Assembly (NCBI GenBank): GCA_022410635.1
Contig: JAJVDF010000341.1
Coordinates: forward strand, 1,230,596 to 1,294,595
Source: Tretioscincus oriximinensis
Lineage: Eukaryota > Chordata > Lepidosauria > Squamata > Gymnophthalmidae
Reading direction: 5' to 3'
Length of the DNA stretch: 64,000 nt
A program made the translations under genes and the position numbers. Positions within the stretch are counted from its first letter, which is position 1; each line of letters starts with the position of its first letter. Below, one piece after another: positions 32,035 to 43,395 of the stretch. The notes beneath the pieces were generated by a model, which worked only from the letters and a program-made list of their open reading frames with translations, ran no database searches and was not told the DNA's origin.

Positions 32035-32560
32035 AGATCACGTGGAGTGATTGTTCCTCTCTACCTTGGTCAGACCATAGCTAGAAACCTGCATTGAGTT
32101 CTAGGCACCCTTATATAAAAAGAAGTTGATAAACACAAAGAGAGTTACAAAGATGGTGACGCTTTGTAAACCGTATCCTATGGGAAGGGTCAAAGGATCT
32201 AGGAACGCTTAACCTGCAAATGTCTGAGAGAAGACATGGTGGTTGCCTACAGATATCTGAAGGCCCATCATACAACACAGATGACCCCTTTTGGGGGGGG
32301 GGGGTTGAAAACCCGGTTTTGGGGTGCCTCCCAGTTTTTTCTGAGGAATTTTTTTTCAAAAAAAGATTTTTTTTGAATTTTTTTTTCCTCAGGAAAAACA
32401 CGGAGGCACCCCAAAAAGGGGTTTTCAAACCCCCACAAAAGGGGTCATCTGGTCAGCCTACCACACGGATCCACCCTGTTCTCACTACCATATGGAAAAA
32501 CTAGAAAGAATGGGATAAAACCACAAGGGAGTAGATATGGATATCAGTAGTTGGTTGCAC
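32035..32560 (+). mobile_element. CR1 LINE coding fragment split by a foldback MITE
   Basis: CTTGGTCAGACCATAGCTAGAAACCTG, GGATCTAGGAACGCTTAACCTG and AGAAGACATGGTGGTTGCCTAC follow the CR1 ORF2 order (LVR-,LGML-, R-DMV-Y-like residues). The sequence stops at CATCATACAACACAG and resumes at CACACGGATCCACCCTGTTC after the MITE. Confidence 0.65.
32278..32462. mobile_element. Foldback MITE inserted in CR1
   Basis: The ends are CAGATGACCCCTTTTGGGGG and AAAAGGGGTCATCTGGTCAGCCTA. The inner arms GGTTGAAAACCCGG and GGGGTGCCTCCCAG are inverted at the right. The left terminal TAGGCTGACC is missing or merged with the CR1 flank. Confidence 0.75.
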
Positions 32561-32839
32561 TTTCCCCTCCCTCTTCTGTCCCTACGAATGATTGGGGTTG
32601 GAACTTGTCCGCTTCAAAAGTTATAAGCGCAGCAACCCTTGCCCTAATAGGCTGAGTCTCCTGTAACGTCACATCTCAACTCAAGGGTGAGATGGGACCG
32701 CCCGGGATTCCACCATGAACTGCACNNCAGAAGCATACTATATGCCTTTTGAGCGACGCAGGAGCACTTTGGAGACCGTTTTTATGGTGGTACAATCAAA
32801 GTGGTGGACTTTGGCTTCACAGTTGCTCACGTGTTAAGG

Positions 32840-33000
32840 GGCAATGCAAATGTAGCCCAAGGATGATAAACAGTGGAATGAGAAGTCTTCAAACAGAGGC
32901 TGGGCAGCCATCAATCTGGGATGGTTTAGTGAATCCTGCAGTGAGCAGGGAAATGGACTTTATGACCCNGGAGGTTCTTTCCAGCNCTATGATTTTATTA
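32840..33000 (+). mobile_element. CR1 3' end (ATTCTATG subfamily), plus strand
   Basis: GAGAAGTCTTCAAACAGAGGCTGGGCAGCC, GGATGGTTTAGTGAATCCTGCAG and GGAGGTTCTTTCCAGC-CTATGATTTTA are standard 3' blocks of this subfamily. Confidence 0.8.
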
Positions 33001-33009
33001 TTACATTCT

Positions 33010-33350
33010 TTTGTTGTCAGTCCTCATCAACTTGATCCGGATTAGCTATAGCAATGTGCATCTGTGTGAAGCAGATGAAACCATATTAAAAATGGGTCGA
33101 TGTGCAGATATGTCATTCTTACTCAAATAAGCCAACGTTTGATACACTTTACTGCCAAATGCATTCACTTACCCACCCACACAAGTGAATGCAGGTAAGT
33201 GCACATACTTTGAGCTATACAGTGTACCATAGTCCATGTTTTGGCCACACTGGAGAATATTTTCTTGAGGTTCTTGGACTGAAATCAACCCTGGCTGCTC
33301 AACGGAAAGGACAAACCCTGAAGCTGAAGCTCAAATCCTGTGGCCACACA
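33010..33350. other. Intergenic, no recognised gene
   Basis: I see nothing assignable. Confidence 0.4.
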
Positions 33351-33354
33351 GCAC

Positions 33355-34376
33355 TCATAAGAACATAAGAACATAAGAAGAGCCATACTGGATCAGGCCA
33401 CAGCCCATCGAGTCCAGCATTCTGTGTCACACAAAGGCCCACCAGATGCACCTGGGCAGTCCGAACAGAGGTAAGCAAAATATGCTGCTCCTGTTCGTGA
33501 CTCCCTGCAAATGGTATTTCAAAAGTCCTGCCTGTTGCTCCATCCCGGAGGCTACATCCAGACAACTATCTTAGTATCCATTTATACCCTTAGTGTCCAT
33601 AAACCTGTCTAGTCCTGTCTTGAAACTATCCAAGCTGTTAGCTACCACTACCTCTTCAGGAAGTAAATTCCACAGGCCGATGACCCTCTGGGTGAAAAAA
33701 TACTTCCCTTTGTCTGTTCTCACTTTTCTACCCAACAGTTTTAAGGAGTGCCCTCTGGTCCTTGTGTTGTGTGATAGAGAAAACATTTTTTCTCTATTCA
33801 CCCTGTCNATCCCATGCATGATTTTGTACACTTCAATCAGATCACCCCTTAAACGTCTCCTTTCAAGGCTGAAGAGGCCCAGACGTTGCAGCCTTGCTTC
33901 GTAAGGGAGGTGCTCCAGACCCTTGATCATTTTTGTTGCCCTTTTCTGCACCTTCTCCAGTTCCAAAATATCCCTCTTGAGATGTGGTGACCAGAATTGA
34001 ACACAGTATTCCAAATGTGGCCTCACCACAGATTTATAAAGAGGCAAAACAACATTTGCTGACTTATTTTCGATTCCTTTCCTAATTATCCCCAACATGG
34101 AATTTGCCTTTTTTGCAGCTGCTGCACACTGGGTTGACATTTTCATTGAATTGTCCACCAACACCCCAAGATCCTTTTCTTGCTTGGTCACAGAAAGCTT
34201 AGTTCCCATCAGGTAGTAGGAGTAGTTGGGGTTCTTTGCCCCAATATGCATGACCTTGCACTTGCTTAAGTTGAAGTGCATTTGCCACTTTGATGCCCAC
34301 TCACCCAATTTCAATAAATCACTCTGGAGTGCCTTACAATCATTTTCACTCGCTGGCAAAGAACCAGATACATCCT
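33355..34376 (-). mobile_element. CR1 LINE, about 1 kb with a 262-codon open ORF2 C-terminus
   Basis: This is a non-LTR retrotransposon of the CR1 clade, 5' truncated. On the minus strand it has an open frame from 34359 to 33571 for the post-palm part of the reverse transcriptase: 'WASKWQMHFNLSKCKVMHIG', 'KDLGVLVDNSMKMSTQCA', 'VVRPHLEYCVQFWSPHLKRD', 'RATKMIKGLEHLPYEARLQR', ending 'MDTKGINGY'. The endonuclease and catalytic palm are absent. The 3' untranslated region and reversed octamer tail (three ATAAGAAC units) follow at 33355-33570. An N lies at one codon. With the copy at 60.7 kb it is the best-preserved member here. Confidence 0.93.
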
Positions 34377-34539
34377 TTTGCTAAAGTTCTGCAGCTGCTG
34401 AGTTGGTTTTGCACGAGGATCTCACATATGCACATGAATCTCACAACCTTGCATGTAAGAATTTCTGCCGCTTAATCAATTTCCTGGTGTGCCTTGGGAT
34501 GGAGCCTGGGCAGGGCANGGGCATGTTCTTGTTTTGAAT

Positions 34540-34605
34540 GTATGTTTTATATGAACAGTATATAAATAAATATAGTTTTATTTTAAAAAAAAAAAAAAAG
34601 AAAGA
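34540..34605. repeat. A-rich tract
   Basis: ATAAATAAATATAG and a poly-A run followed by AAGAAAG suggest a decayed retroposon tail. Confidence 0.5.
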
Positions 34606-34959
34606 AGGTTGTGTGTGATGTGGCTTTGATATCCCACTAGGCTGGTAGGTCCACACTGGTTTGCCATAACTGGTTTCAATTCTCATAACCTTTCACTCTG
34701 TTCAAATCCCCCATGGTTATGTGGGTCTGATTATTTGCTTGCAATGATCACGAGAACTGGTAAGGCTTCTCAAGATAACATTGATTTCAAGATCCAAGTA
34801 AACATTGCCTAGAGGACTGCAATCTGGGGGTTCTTTTGGATTCGTCTCTCCCACTTGAGGCTCAGGTAGCAGCAATAGTGCCAACCTCCATCTCCAAATG
34901 GTTCACCAGATTCGGCCATTTCTGGATGGAGGTAATTTGGCCACAGTAAATAGGGGCAC

Positions 34960-35014
34960 ATAGGAGGGCCTTCTCCCTGAAGGCCCCCCACTCTGGAATA
35001 GCCTCCCTCTAGAA
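34960..35014 (+). mobile_element. L2 LINE fragment, left of hAT insertion
   Basis: GAGGGCCTTCTCCCTGAAGGCCCCCCACTCTGGAATAGCCTCCC encodes the conserved L2 'FSLKAPHSGIASL'-like block with a frame error. It resumes at 35473. Confidence 0.6.
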
Positions 35015-35472
35015 CAGTGATGGCTAACCTATGACATGCGTGTCAAAGATGACACAACAAGACATTTTGGGTAACATGCCACTGCCCTGATTAAATTAAA
35101 ATGTAAGAGTTAATATATTTTAAATTTTAAAATATTGGGGAAAAAATCAGTGCACTGAAACCAATAAAAGAAAACTACTGACAGATGAAGTTCGTAGCGC
35201 TTGCTTGGGCTTCACGTGTACGAAAAACCAACCTTCGATTGGAGATTTAGCCAATGAAATTCAGCCACAAAAAAGTCACTAACGTAAATAATTATTTGTT
35301 TTTACTTCTTTAATAAATATATACCGATATATCAAGAATATAACTTTTTTTTTACTAGACTCAAGCTACAAATATTATGGATATTTCTAGATGTGACTCC
35401 ACACCCAAGTTAAGTTAGGCTTTCTTTTTTACAAATTTTGACACACCGAGCTCAAAAGCTTTGCCATCACTG
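35015..35472. mobile_element. hAT-type MITE with 8-bp target duplication
   Basis: The left end is CAGTGATGGCTAACCTATGAC, and the right end (reverse complement) is CAGTGATGGCAAAGCTTTTG. The duplications CTCTAGAA (35007-35014) and CTCTAGAG (35473-35480) differ at one base. The interior (about 458 bp) is AT-rich and has no open frame for a transposase. It lies within L2-derived DNA. Confidence 0.85.
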
Positions 35473-35570
35473 CTCTAGAGGCTTGCCAGGTACCTACATT
35501 GTACAGTTTTCGGCACCTGGTAAAAAACTACCTATTCACAGAGGCTTTTGACTCTAAATTCTGTTGCTCC
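35473..35570 (+). mobile_element. L2 LINE fragment, right of hAT insertion
   Basis: GCACCTGGTAAAAAACTACCTATTCACAGAGGC gives an L2-type LKTYLFTEA-like end, continuing the fragment interrupted at 35014. Confidence 0.6.
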
Positions 35571-35734
35571 CTCTGCATTCAGTCCTTCCAGGGAAGGTGG
35601 GCTGGAGGGAAGAAGGGAAGGTAGGAGGGTATGGATCTTTTTAAACATTTTATGAATGTGTTATTTTGAATTGTAGTTTTCTTGTTACTTAGCTACCCAC
35701 CCCCATTGGTGAAGGGCAGGATATAATTCATTAT

Positions 35735-35955
35735 AAATAGATAAATAAATAAATAAAAAGAAGAAGAAGGAGAAGAATTGAGTTTTTATAGCCTGCTTTT
35801 TTTCAGCAGTTTACAGGGTTAATTTTCACCCAAAGGCTTACATCTTATTCTATCTTCCCCATCAGGTTAATGATGGTACTCACTTATCTAATTTAAATGC
35901 TGATTATAAATCTGCATCTCTTTCGAATAGCTGAGTTGTCTAGAGCTGTAGGCTA
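35735..35955 (-). mobile_element. SINE-A copy, minus strand, with (AAAT)n/(GAA)n junction
   Basis: AGAAGAAGAAGGAGAAGAATTGAG is the reversed tail. CTTACATCTTATTCTATCTTCCCC and TTTCGAATAGCTGAGTTGTCTAGAGCTGTAGGCTAG are body blocks. Confidence 0.75.
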
Positions 35956-36109
35956 GTTCCAAAGCTATCCAGGCTGCTAGCTACTAATATAGACATTTTA
36001 CTATATGGACTGTGAGAAATAGAGCATGGATTTCCAGTGGTCACTCAATCATGAGAAAAGGGTAATGACGTTAATTGCACTGAGTAAAGAAACTATTAGG
36101 ATCCTTAGG

Positions 36110-36676
36110 TGTCAGCTGCACATTCAGGGAACCCTTGTAGTTTAGAATACATGGCAGGAGGCAGGAGGTCTCTAGCCTGGGACAGTAGAGCTGGCAGTTT
36201 GCCAGGGGATGAGCTGTACAGGTCAAGGGGATTTGCTACAAGACTCAAAGTAACAATCAAAGGAGTGAATGAACAAAGGAGCTAACAAAGAACTTGGTTC
36301 TGGGTGTTGAAAGGTCAATTCAATGATTGACTGGCTCTATCTGTAATAGGGGCAGCTTGTATGATGATGATTACCTGGCAGTTTGTGATTGGTTGAGAAC
36401 TTGCCATGATCAGAGAATGACCGATGAAAGTTAGATGGCAGGGGTGGCAATTAGAAGGTTATAAAAGTGGGTGTGTGGTGATTATTCGTTATGCCTCCAT
36501 CGTTTGCAGACACCCGACCATGCGGGATCGTCCCCTTCCCCTTTTCTGTAAACCTCCATTTGATTGTTCTTATTTGATTGTTCTAATAAATGTTCTTCAT
36601 CTCCTTTATCAGTCTTGGTGTGGATTTATAGTCGCTATGGGAGAAGGTGGAGCCTACCCTCCATTTATTTATGACA
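36110..36676 (+). mobile_element. LTR-like sequence with TATA box and poly(A) signal
   Basis: It begins TGTCAGCTGCACATTC and has a candidate end TTATTTATGACA, a TGTCA/TGACA inverted pair. AGGTTATAAAAGTGGG (36458) is a good TATA box, and TTCTAATAAATGTTC (36580) a poly(A) signal about 125 bp downstream. An alternative end is TTTCTGACA at 36722. No target duplication matches at either end, so the boundaries and the solo-LTR reading are uncertain. Confidence 0.5.
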
Positions 36677-36783
36677 ATTGGGGATAACTCCATCGGCCAT
36701 TTGTTTCTGACATGGACTTTGGCCAACAAGTTGATGCATCTCCTGAAATCCGGAGGCCCCGTAAATAAATATCTAGGAAACTG

Positions 36784-37130
36784 TGGAATCATAGAATCTT
36801 AGAGGTGGAATGGACCTCCAGAGTCAAAGCAGGATTCACTAAACCAGACAGATGGGTGACAAGCCTCTGTTTGAAGACTTCCTGTGAAGACCTTACCACC
36901 TCCTGTGGCAACCTATTCCCCTGACTGATCACCCTTACTGCCAGAAGTTTCTTTTCTGACATCTAATCTATCTCTACTTCCTTGCAGTCTCATCCCATTG
37001 CTTCAGGTCTTTTCCATATGCCAACGAGAACAAAACTGATCCTTCTGCTCTGTGACAGCCCTTCAGATATTTGTAGACAGCTATCAGGTCTTCTCTCAGC
37101 TTTATCTTTTGCAAAAAGACAAATAACTAA
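36784..37130 (-). mobile_element. CR1 3' end (ATTCTATG subfamily), minus strand
   Basis: GGAATCATAGAATCTTAGAGGTGG is the reversed tail. ATGGACCTCCAGAGTC, CTCTGTTTGAAGACTTCC, CCACCTCCTGTGGCAACC and CCAACGAGAACA follow in order. Confidence 0.8.
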
Positions 37131-37134
37131 ACAA

Positions 37135-37685
37135 ACTCTGCACCCATCAGCAAATTGTGATACGCGAATGTGTATTTACACACATAACACATACTGTGTA
37201 CAGTGAACTATAAACGGAAGATTTCAGGAAAAATAATGGAGCATATGAAGGAGGAGGGTATTCACACTGTTGCCTTAGTCCCCACTTTGTGGACGTGGGC
37301 TTAAGACAGTAATTGAAAATGCATTACACAAGGATGAATCAAACAGCAACAGCCAATCTGTTTCCCTGGAGATAACGACATCACATATATCAACTGTCAG
37401 TGGCAATGAATTATTGAAATAAATGGGAGGTGAAGCCAGACACAGGCCAGGCTAAAATAGGAATGTAATCTAGTGCTACTCTGAAGTAATTAGGGCATGC
37501 TGTGGAAATATTCGAGCAACATTTGGTTAATTAAGAAGTAGGCATTTAAAGCAAAACAAAAAGCGATGGGGACAGAAAGAAAAAAATGGTCCAAACTTAT
37601 TTCGCTTCTCTGCGATTGTTCAAAAGCAACGGAGTTTTTTTGCACAACAAAGAGAACAGCTGCTGAAATTGGTCTTTCGAATGTT
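37135..37685. other. Intergenic, no recognised gene
   Basis: I see no gene or repeat boundary. Confidence 0.4.
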
Positions 37686-37689
37686 TTAA

Positions 37690-37850
37690 CCTACGCCCAG
37701 CAAAGAGGAGCTTATAGCACTTTGGAGACTAAGAAGAGGAAGGTACACGGCATGAGTTTTCATAGACAAGTCTACCTCTTCAGATACAAGCCCTCCTTGC
37801 TGTGCTTTCATGACAAAGACTATATACAGCTATTTCTTTGAAATGTTAAC
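37690..37850. mobile_element. Penelope-like terminal repeat
   Basis: CCCAGCAAAGAGGAGCTTATAGCACTTTGG, GACTAAG, GCATGAGTTTTCATAGACAAGTCTACCTCTTCAGAT, then ACAGCTATTTCTTTGAAATG match the PLE hairpin at 49.85 kb in the same order. It has lost the inverted second arm. Confidence 0.7.
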
Positions 37851-37879
37851 TAATTTATTAACATTTATTAACATTACAG

Positions 37880-37965
37880 GCACAAATGGCTCAGTCACTA
37901 AGGAGACGGTCTTTCATTTGGGAGATTGGGTTTCCAATTTCTCTGTTGTGAACTGGCAAATAGGC
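37880..37965 (+). mobile_element. SINE-A head fragment, plus strand
   Basis: CACAAATGGCTCAGTCACTAAGGAGACGG is a tRNA-like head with an A-box, then GGGAGATTGGGTTTCCAA (decayed B-box region). It is truncated. Confidence 0.7.
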
Positions 37966-38139
37966 ATATTAGATATCTCCGATCATGCACCTATTACATT
38001 TACAATAAACCTGGACATAGAGACTTATGATTATAAGTGGAGATATAAAACAAATCTTCTGAGCAGTTTACAAAACTTATAAGAATGAAAGTATCAGAAT
38101 ATTTCAATATAAATGTAAATGGGGAAACGGATTTAATCA

Positions 38140-39117
38140 ATCCAGCAAAGGAGCTAGCAGCACTTTGAGACTAACTTGAGAAAAGTGGTTGGCATAAGCT
38201 TTCGTAGAAAGGTCTACTTCTTCATATGCCCTGGGTACTGTAACCTGAGGAATGCTTGCTGTAGTTCCAGGAGTTTATATCTGAGAGCTTGGCTGTAGAC
38301 AATAGATTTGGTTGTGTGTTCAGGGTGGAAACTAGAGGCATGTAAATAGGTGTATCGATCAGTGGGTTTGCGATACAGGGTCGTGCTCAGATGTCCGTTG
38401 TGCAATTTTATGGTGGTGTCTAGAAAGTGGACTTGCTCCCTAGATTGTTCCAAACTGAGGTTAATAGTCGGGTGGAAGCTATTGAAATTTTGGTGGAATG
38501 TTCTTAGTGATTCCTCCCCGTGAGTCCAGATTATAAAGATGTCATCGATGAATCTTAAGTACAGTAGAGGTTTCTGGGTGCAGGAGTTGAGGAAGCGTTG
38601 TTCTAGGTCAGCCATAAAGATGTTGGCATATTGGGGTGCCATACGTGTACCCATGGCAGTACCATTAGTTTGGAGATATATGTTATTGTCAAAAGTGAAA
38701 TAGTTATGGGTGAGAACAAAGTGGCAGATCTTGGTGGCTAAGCCTGCAGACGTGCTATCTGGAATGGTGTTCTTGATAGCTTGTATTCCATCTATGTGGG
38801 GGATGTTGGTGTATAGGGATTCCACATCCATAGTAGCCAAGATGGTGTCCTCTGGGAGGTTGTGTATGGACTGTAGTTTCNGTAGGAAGTCAGTCNTATC
38901 CCTCACATAGCTAGGAGTATTGATGGCATAGGGTCTGAGCACTTTGTCCATATATCCAGAGGCACCAACNNTAAGGGTTCCAATGCTGGAGACGATGGGT
39001 CTTCCAGGGTTGCCTTGTTTGTGTATTTTGGGTAGTAAATAGAAGGTGCCTGGCCGGGTTCCTGTGGTGTGTCCATTTGTATTAATGTATAAGTCAAGAA
39101 ATTCAAATTCATAGAAA
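38140..39117 (-). mobile_element. Penelope-like element: reverse transcriptase remnant
   Basis: On the minus strand, an open frame (38951-38214) encodes the PLE reverse transcriptase palm. It contains 'TMDVESLYTNIP' (motif A with its Asp), 'GTAMGTRMAPQYANIFMADL' (motif B), 'LRFIDDIFIIW' (FIDD catalytic motif) and 'HFLDTTI'. Upstream residues such as '[17 protein letters not shown]' lie in another frame at 38960-39060, so one frameshift is present near the double N at 38970. The GIY-YIG endonuclease expected after the thumb is missing. The frame ends directly in the inverted terminal repeat (GTCTACTTCTTCATATGCCC, AGCTTTCGTAGAAAGGTC, 38140-38225). The 5' part of the ORF is truncated at 39117. 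The element is dead. Confidence 0.92.
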
Positions 39118-42100
39118 TAAAAGACAAGAAAAAAATAAAATTAGAAATGACATAAAATTATTAGAAACTACAAAAACGTAATAATGACCCATGGATACAA
39201 TTACAAATAAAAGAAAAAAAAGATTTATTAGATATAATAGATCAACAAGATATTGAAGCAAAACAAATATACTTTAAGAATCCCATAGACACTTGGGACA
39301 TTACATCTACCAAAAAAATGGCAAGATATTTGAAATTCAAAAGGGATAGAAAGTTTATATCACAAATAGGGAAGATGGATGGAAATCTTAAAACTAATAG
39401 CCATGAAATACGAGATACATTTGTAGAATTTTATGAAAATCTATATGCTGGAGCTCAACTGAATCCTAATGAAAATGATATTAACATCCAAAAAACCCTT
39501 CAAGAGGATTCTCAGATTTTCTTAAATGATTTAATTACAGAAGAAGAAATTGAAGACACAATAAGATCAATGAAATCGCAATCTGCTCCTGGACCAGATG
39601 GTTTCACGGCTGCATTCTATAAATCATTTTTACCTGAAATTAAAAGTATAATGACAACCTTATTCAATCAAATTCTGTCCACACACAAAATTTCTCCCTC
39701 TTGGAAGGAGGCAAAAATCATTATTTTTCTAAAATCAAACAAATCACCATTAGATCCTGGGTCATACCACCCAATAAGCCTAACAAATGTAGATTATAAA
39801 ATATTTACTAAAATCATTGCCAATTGCCTAAATAAGATAATCCATAAACTTATTGATCAAGATCAATATGGTTTTGTACCTGGAAGACAAATTTTTCGAA
39901 CCTGTCTGAATATTATTAAATGCTCAAACACATGCAAAGAGACACAATAAAAAACTTGCTTTATTAAAATTAGACATACATAAAGCCTTTGACTCCGTTA
40001 ACCATACCACACTATTAAAAATTTGTTAAAAAATGGGGCTTGGTGATGGTTTCTGTAATTTATTAAAACAACTTTATACAGAAAACAATGCAAAACTGAG
40101 CATCAATGGCAAGCTATCAAGATCATTTAGTCTAAAAAAATGGGACAAAACAGGGATTCCCGCTTTCACCTCTACTGTTTTTAATATGTGTAGAGGTCCT
40201 TGCCAATGAAGTAAGATTGTCTCCAGATATCCAAGGATATAAAATAGGGTCACAAGAATTTAGAATTAACTTGTATGCTGACGATGCCATGATTTTATTG
40301 TCAAATCCATATAACTCGATTCCATGATTGAACCAAATTATTCATAAATTCCAATCAATAACCAGTTTAAAGATAAACATGGCAAAGTCGGAAATTCTTT
40401 TTCACAATGTTCCTCCTAGAGAACAATTGGAAATACATCTTATTACAAATTTAAAAATTGGTAGTAAAAAAATGAAATATCTCGGAGTAACATTAACAAA
40501 AAATGTGAAAAACTTTGTTAAAACTAACATGCAAACAACTTGGACAACAGTTAAAAACTCAATTCAGAATTGGAAAAAGAAAAATTTAACCATGATATCC
40601 AAAATCCATGCAATTAAAATGATTGTATTACCCAAACTCTTATTTTTATTTCAAACCTCTCCATAATTGATACCTTCACATACANTAGCGCGATGGGAGA
40701 AATATCTATCAAAATGGGTTCAGGGTAACAGTACTGGCCGTATTAAACAAGATACATTATACTCGCTAAGAGAAGATGGGGCATGCCAAACATACAACTA
40801 TATCATGATTCAGTCTTTATTTTAAGACTTCTAGAATTAGAATATAGGAATAGCACCAAATGGACAGTGCTGGAAAGAGAACTACACCAAATAGTGAACT
40901 TTCGTTGATACATTATAATTGGACTCGCCAAAAGATACAAAAACTATACGGTCCCTTTAAAGATACAATTGAAATTTATAAAAAATGGTACAAAAAATTG
41001 GATTAAGAGAATCATGATATGATAAAATTGTGAATATAAATAAGGCAGATCTAGTATACCCCTTCAAATAATTCAGAAACTGGAAAAAATGGTAAAATAG
41101 TGCTGGAAAACTTTTATACATCAGATAGATCTGTTATCTCTTTTACGGATCTCTTAAATATAATAGGAAATAACAATTGGCTGACAGCTCTAGCCATTAG
41201 AACATATCTAAGTGTCCCATAAAGACAAGCTCTACTTCACTCAGATCTAAATGAATGGGGAAAACTTCTCAAAATTGCGGTCAAAACCAGTAAAGGACTA
41301 ATAGGATCAATATATAAAATGCTAATTAGAAAAAAATTAATTACATTAAAAATACATGCCAAAGATAGCATCAAAAGATGAATATTCAAAATTCTGAAAT
41401 AGATTGGTTCATAAATTTATTAAAACAGACCAAATTTAATAAACTAATTGAATTCAGAATGAAATTTATATCTTTTGGGTATAGGACACCTGCACAATTA
41501 ACACATTTGCATATTAACATCCTTCCAAATTGTTGGCACTGTAATAGAATACCAGCTAATTATGAACATATGTNATACCCCTTCAAATAATTCAGAAACT
41601 GGAAAAAATGGTAAAATAGTGCTGGAAAACTTTTATACATCAGATAGATCTGTTATCTCTTTTACGGATCTCTTAAATATAATAGGAAATAACAATTGGC
41701 TGACAGCTCTAGCCATTAGAACATATCTAAGTGTCCCATAAAGACAAGCTCTACTTCACTCAGATCTAAATGAATGGGGAAAACTTCTCAAAATTGCGGT
41801 CAAAACCAGTAAAGGACTAATAGGATCAATATATAAAATGCTAATTAGAAAAAAATTAATTACATTAAAAATACATGCCAAAGATAGCATCAAAAGATGA
41901 ATATTCAAAATTCTGAAATAGATTGGTTCATAAATTTATTAAAACAGACCAAATTTAATAAACTAATTGAATTCAGAATGAAATTTATATCTTTTGGGTA
42001 TAGGACACCTGCACAATTAACACATTTGCATATTAACATCCTTCCAAATTGTTGGCACTGTAATAGAATACCAGCTAATTATGAACATATGTGGTGGTAC

Positions 42101-42695
42101 TGCCCAGAAATCAGGAAATATTGTACGCTAATTCAAGCCATAATTGATGTGATTATGGGTAGAAGTATAAATTGGGATTTTGAAAAATGGTTTTTGTTTG
42201 ATAAAAATTCTATGCATCAGTATAAGGAAGATTATCATTTGTATTGCAGTCTAATATCAACAGCCCATTTGACTAGATGTTATGGATGGAAAGACAAATC
42301 GAAGTGGACGGTAAAAAACTGTGTTAAATATGTAGTGGAAATAATGAAATTTGATTTTGTTTATGAAATAAGACAGAAATACTTAGTTTTATCTAATGCT
42401 TTAATCATGAAACAAAAATGGCTAAAAGGATTAAGATACATGTCAACTAGAAGACCTGAGTCCATATGGATTAACATAGAAAGACAAATCTTCCCCTTTA
42501 TATATAAATGGTTGTAATTTTATATTGTTAAATTTCCCCCATCAGAAAGGCCTTATATATTGTATGTGTATGTGTATTTTGCTGATTTAATGTAATTTCG
42601 TTCTGTATCTTTTTTGGTTCTGTTTTTTTGTTGTTGTGAATGTTGTTCATGCTTCTATTCGTAGAAAATAAAAATAAAAACTATTAAAAAAATGA
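39118..42695 (+). mobile_element. L1-type LINE ORF2 (5' truncated, decayed)
   Basis: This non-LTR retrotransposon copy lacks ORF1 and the apurinic endonuclease. The RT domain starts near 39318: 'SAPGPDGFTAAFYKSFLPEI' (RT motif), 'YGFVPGRQIFRTCLNIIKCS' near 39870, then, after a stop and frame breaks, 'NLYADDAMILL' with the catalytic YADD at 40274-40285. The C-terminal region has 'CWHCNRIPANYEHMWWYCPEI' near 42050, a CX2C-X8-H-X4-C cysteine motif of the L1 type. The 3' end is AATAAAAATAAAAACTATTAAAAAAATG at about 42665. It begins directly after the PLE remnant, and a 518-bp stretch is duplicated inside. Confidence 0.9.
41056..42092 (+). repeat. 518-bp identical tandem duplication inside L1
   Basis: Copy 1 (41056-41573) and copy 2 (41575-42092) both run from ATACCCCTTCAAATAATTC to GAACATATGT and look identical base for base. 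A single N at 41574 sits exactly at the junction. Copy 1 breaks the coding frame, while copy 2 leads into the intact C-terminus. Confidence 0.9.
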
Positions 42696-43395
42696 CATCA
42701 CTTCCAGTAAAATGGCTGCCCCTATTTGCTTTCTTGTGTACCCCTGCACAAGACCACATGATCTCGAAGTCTGGATGGAATTCTCATGCTTTTTCCAACT
42801 CTGGCCAGGTGCATAACAACTTTGCCTCACAGGTGCCTGCCCTTGCAACAGAAGGTTTGACAGAAAAAAAGTCATGTGATTTTTTTTCCCTACCCAATAA
42901 TGCCAAGGGAGGAGTGGGCCAAAGAGGCTGCCTGCTGCTTGGACTACACTTCCCAGCAGACCCTGCTGCCAGCTCAACAACTCCCATTTCACTTCCTTCA
43001 CATTTTAACTGCTGGTTCTACTATTGTTACTTTATGAAACTGCTAGCCATGAAAGCCTTCAGATAAGCATTTGTCATCGTAGAAAAAAGCAGGCAAAAAT
43101 ACAGCAAAGAGCCATAGAACCAGAAACAAAAATTCTGCCGCAGATGTCTTGTTATTGTTAATACCCAGTACCCCGTCTGAAATCCACTGTCTCTTTTTTT
43201 TGATAGCCTGACGACCGGAAAATAATTCCCGGGAGTATTTTTGTGGAAAATACTTGGGCATTTTAAGTCCTCCTTGTGCACAAAGCACACATGGAGATTT
43301 TAGGATGTCATTTCCAGGGCAGAACTGGAAGTGACATCACTTCCGGGTGCCATTCCCAGAAGCAGAGCCCAGAAGTGACACCATTTGTGATTTCA
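42696..43395. repeat. Dispersed repeat with GTGACATCA/ACTTCC motifs
   Basis: AATGACATCACTTCCAG (42692), GATGTCATTTCCAG (43305), GGAAGTGACATCACTTCCGGG (43329) and GAAGTGACACCA (43372) recur. Between them is unremarkable sequence. It is non-coding. Confidence 0.45.
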
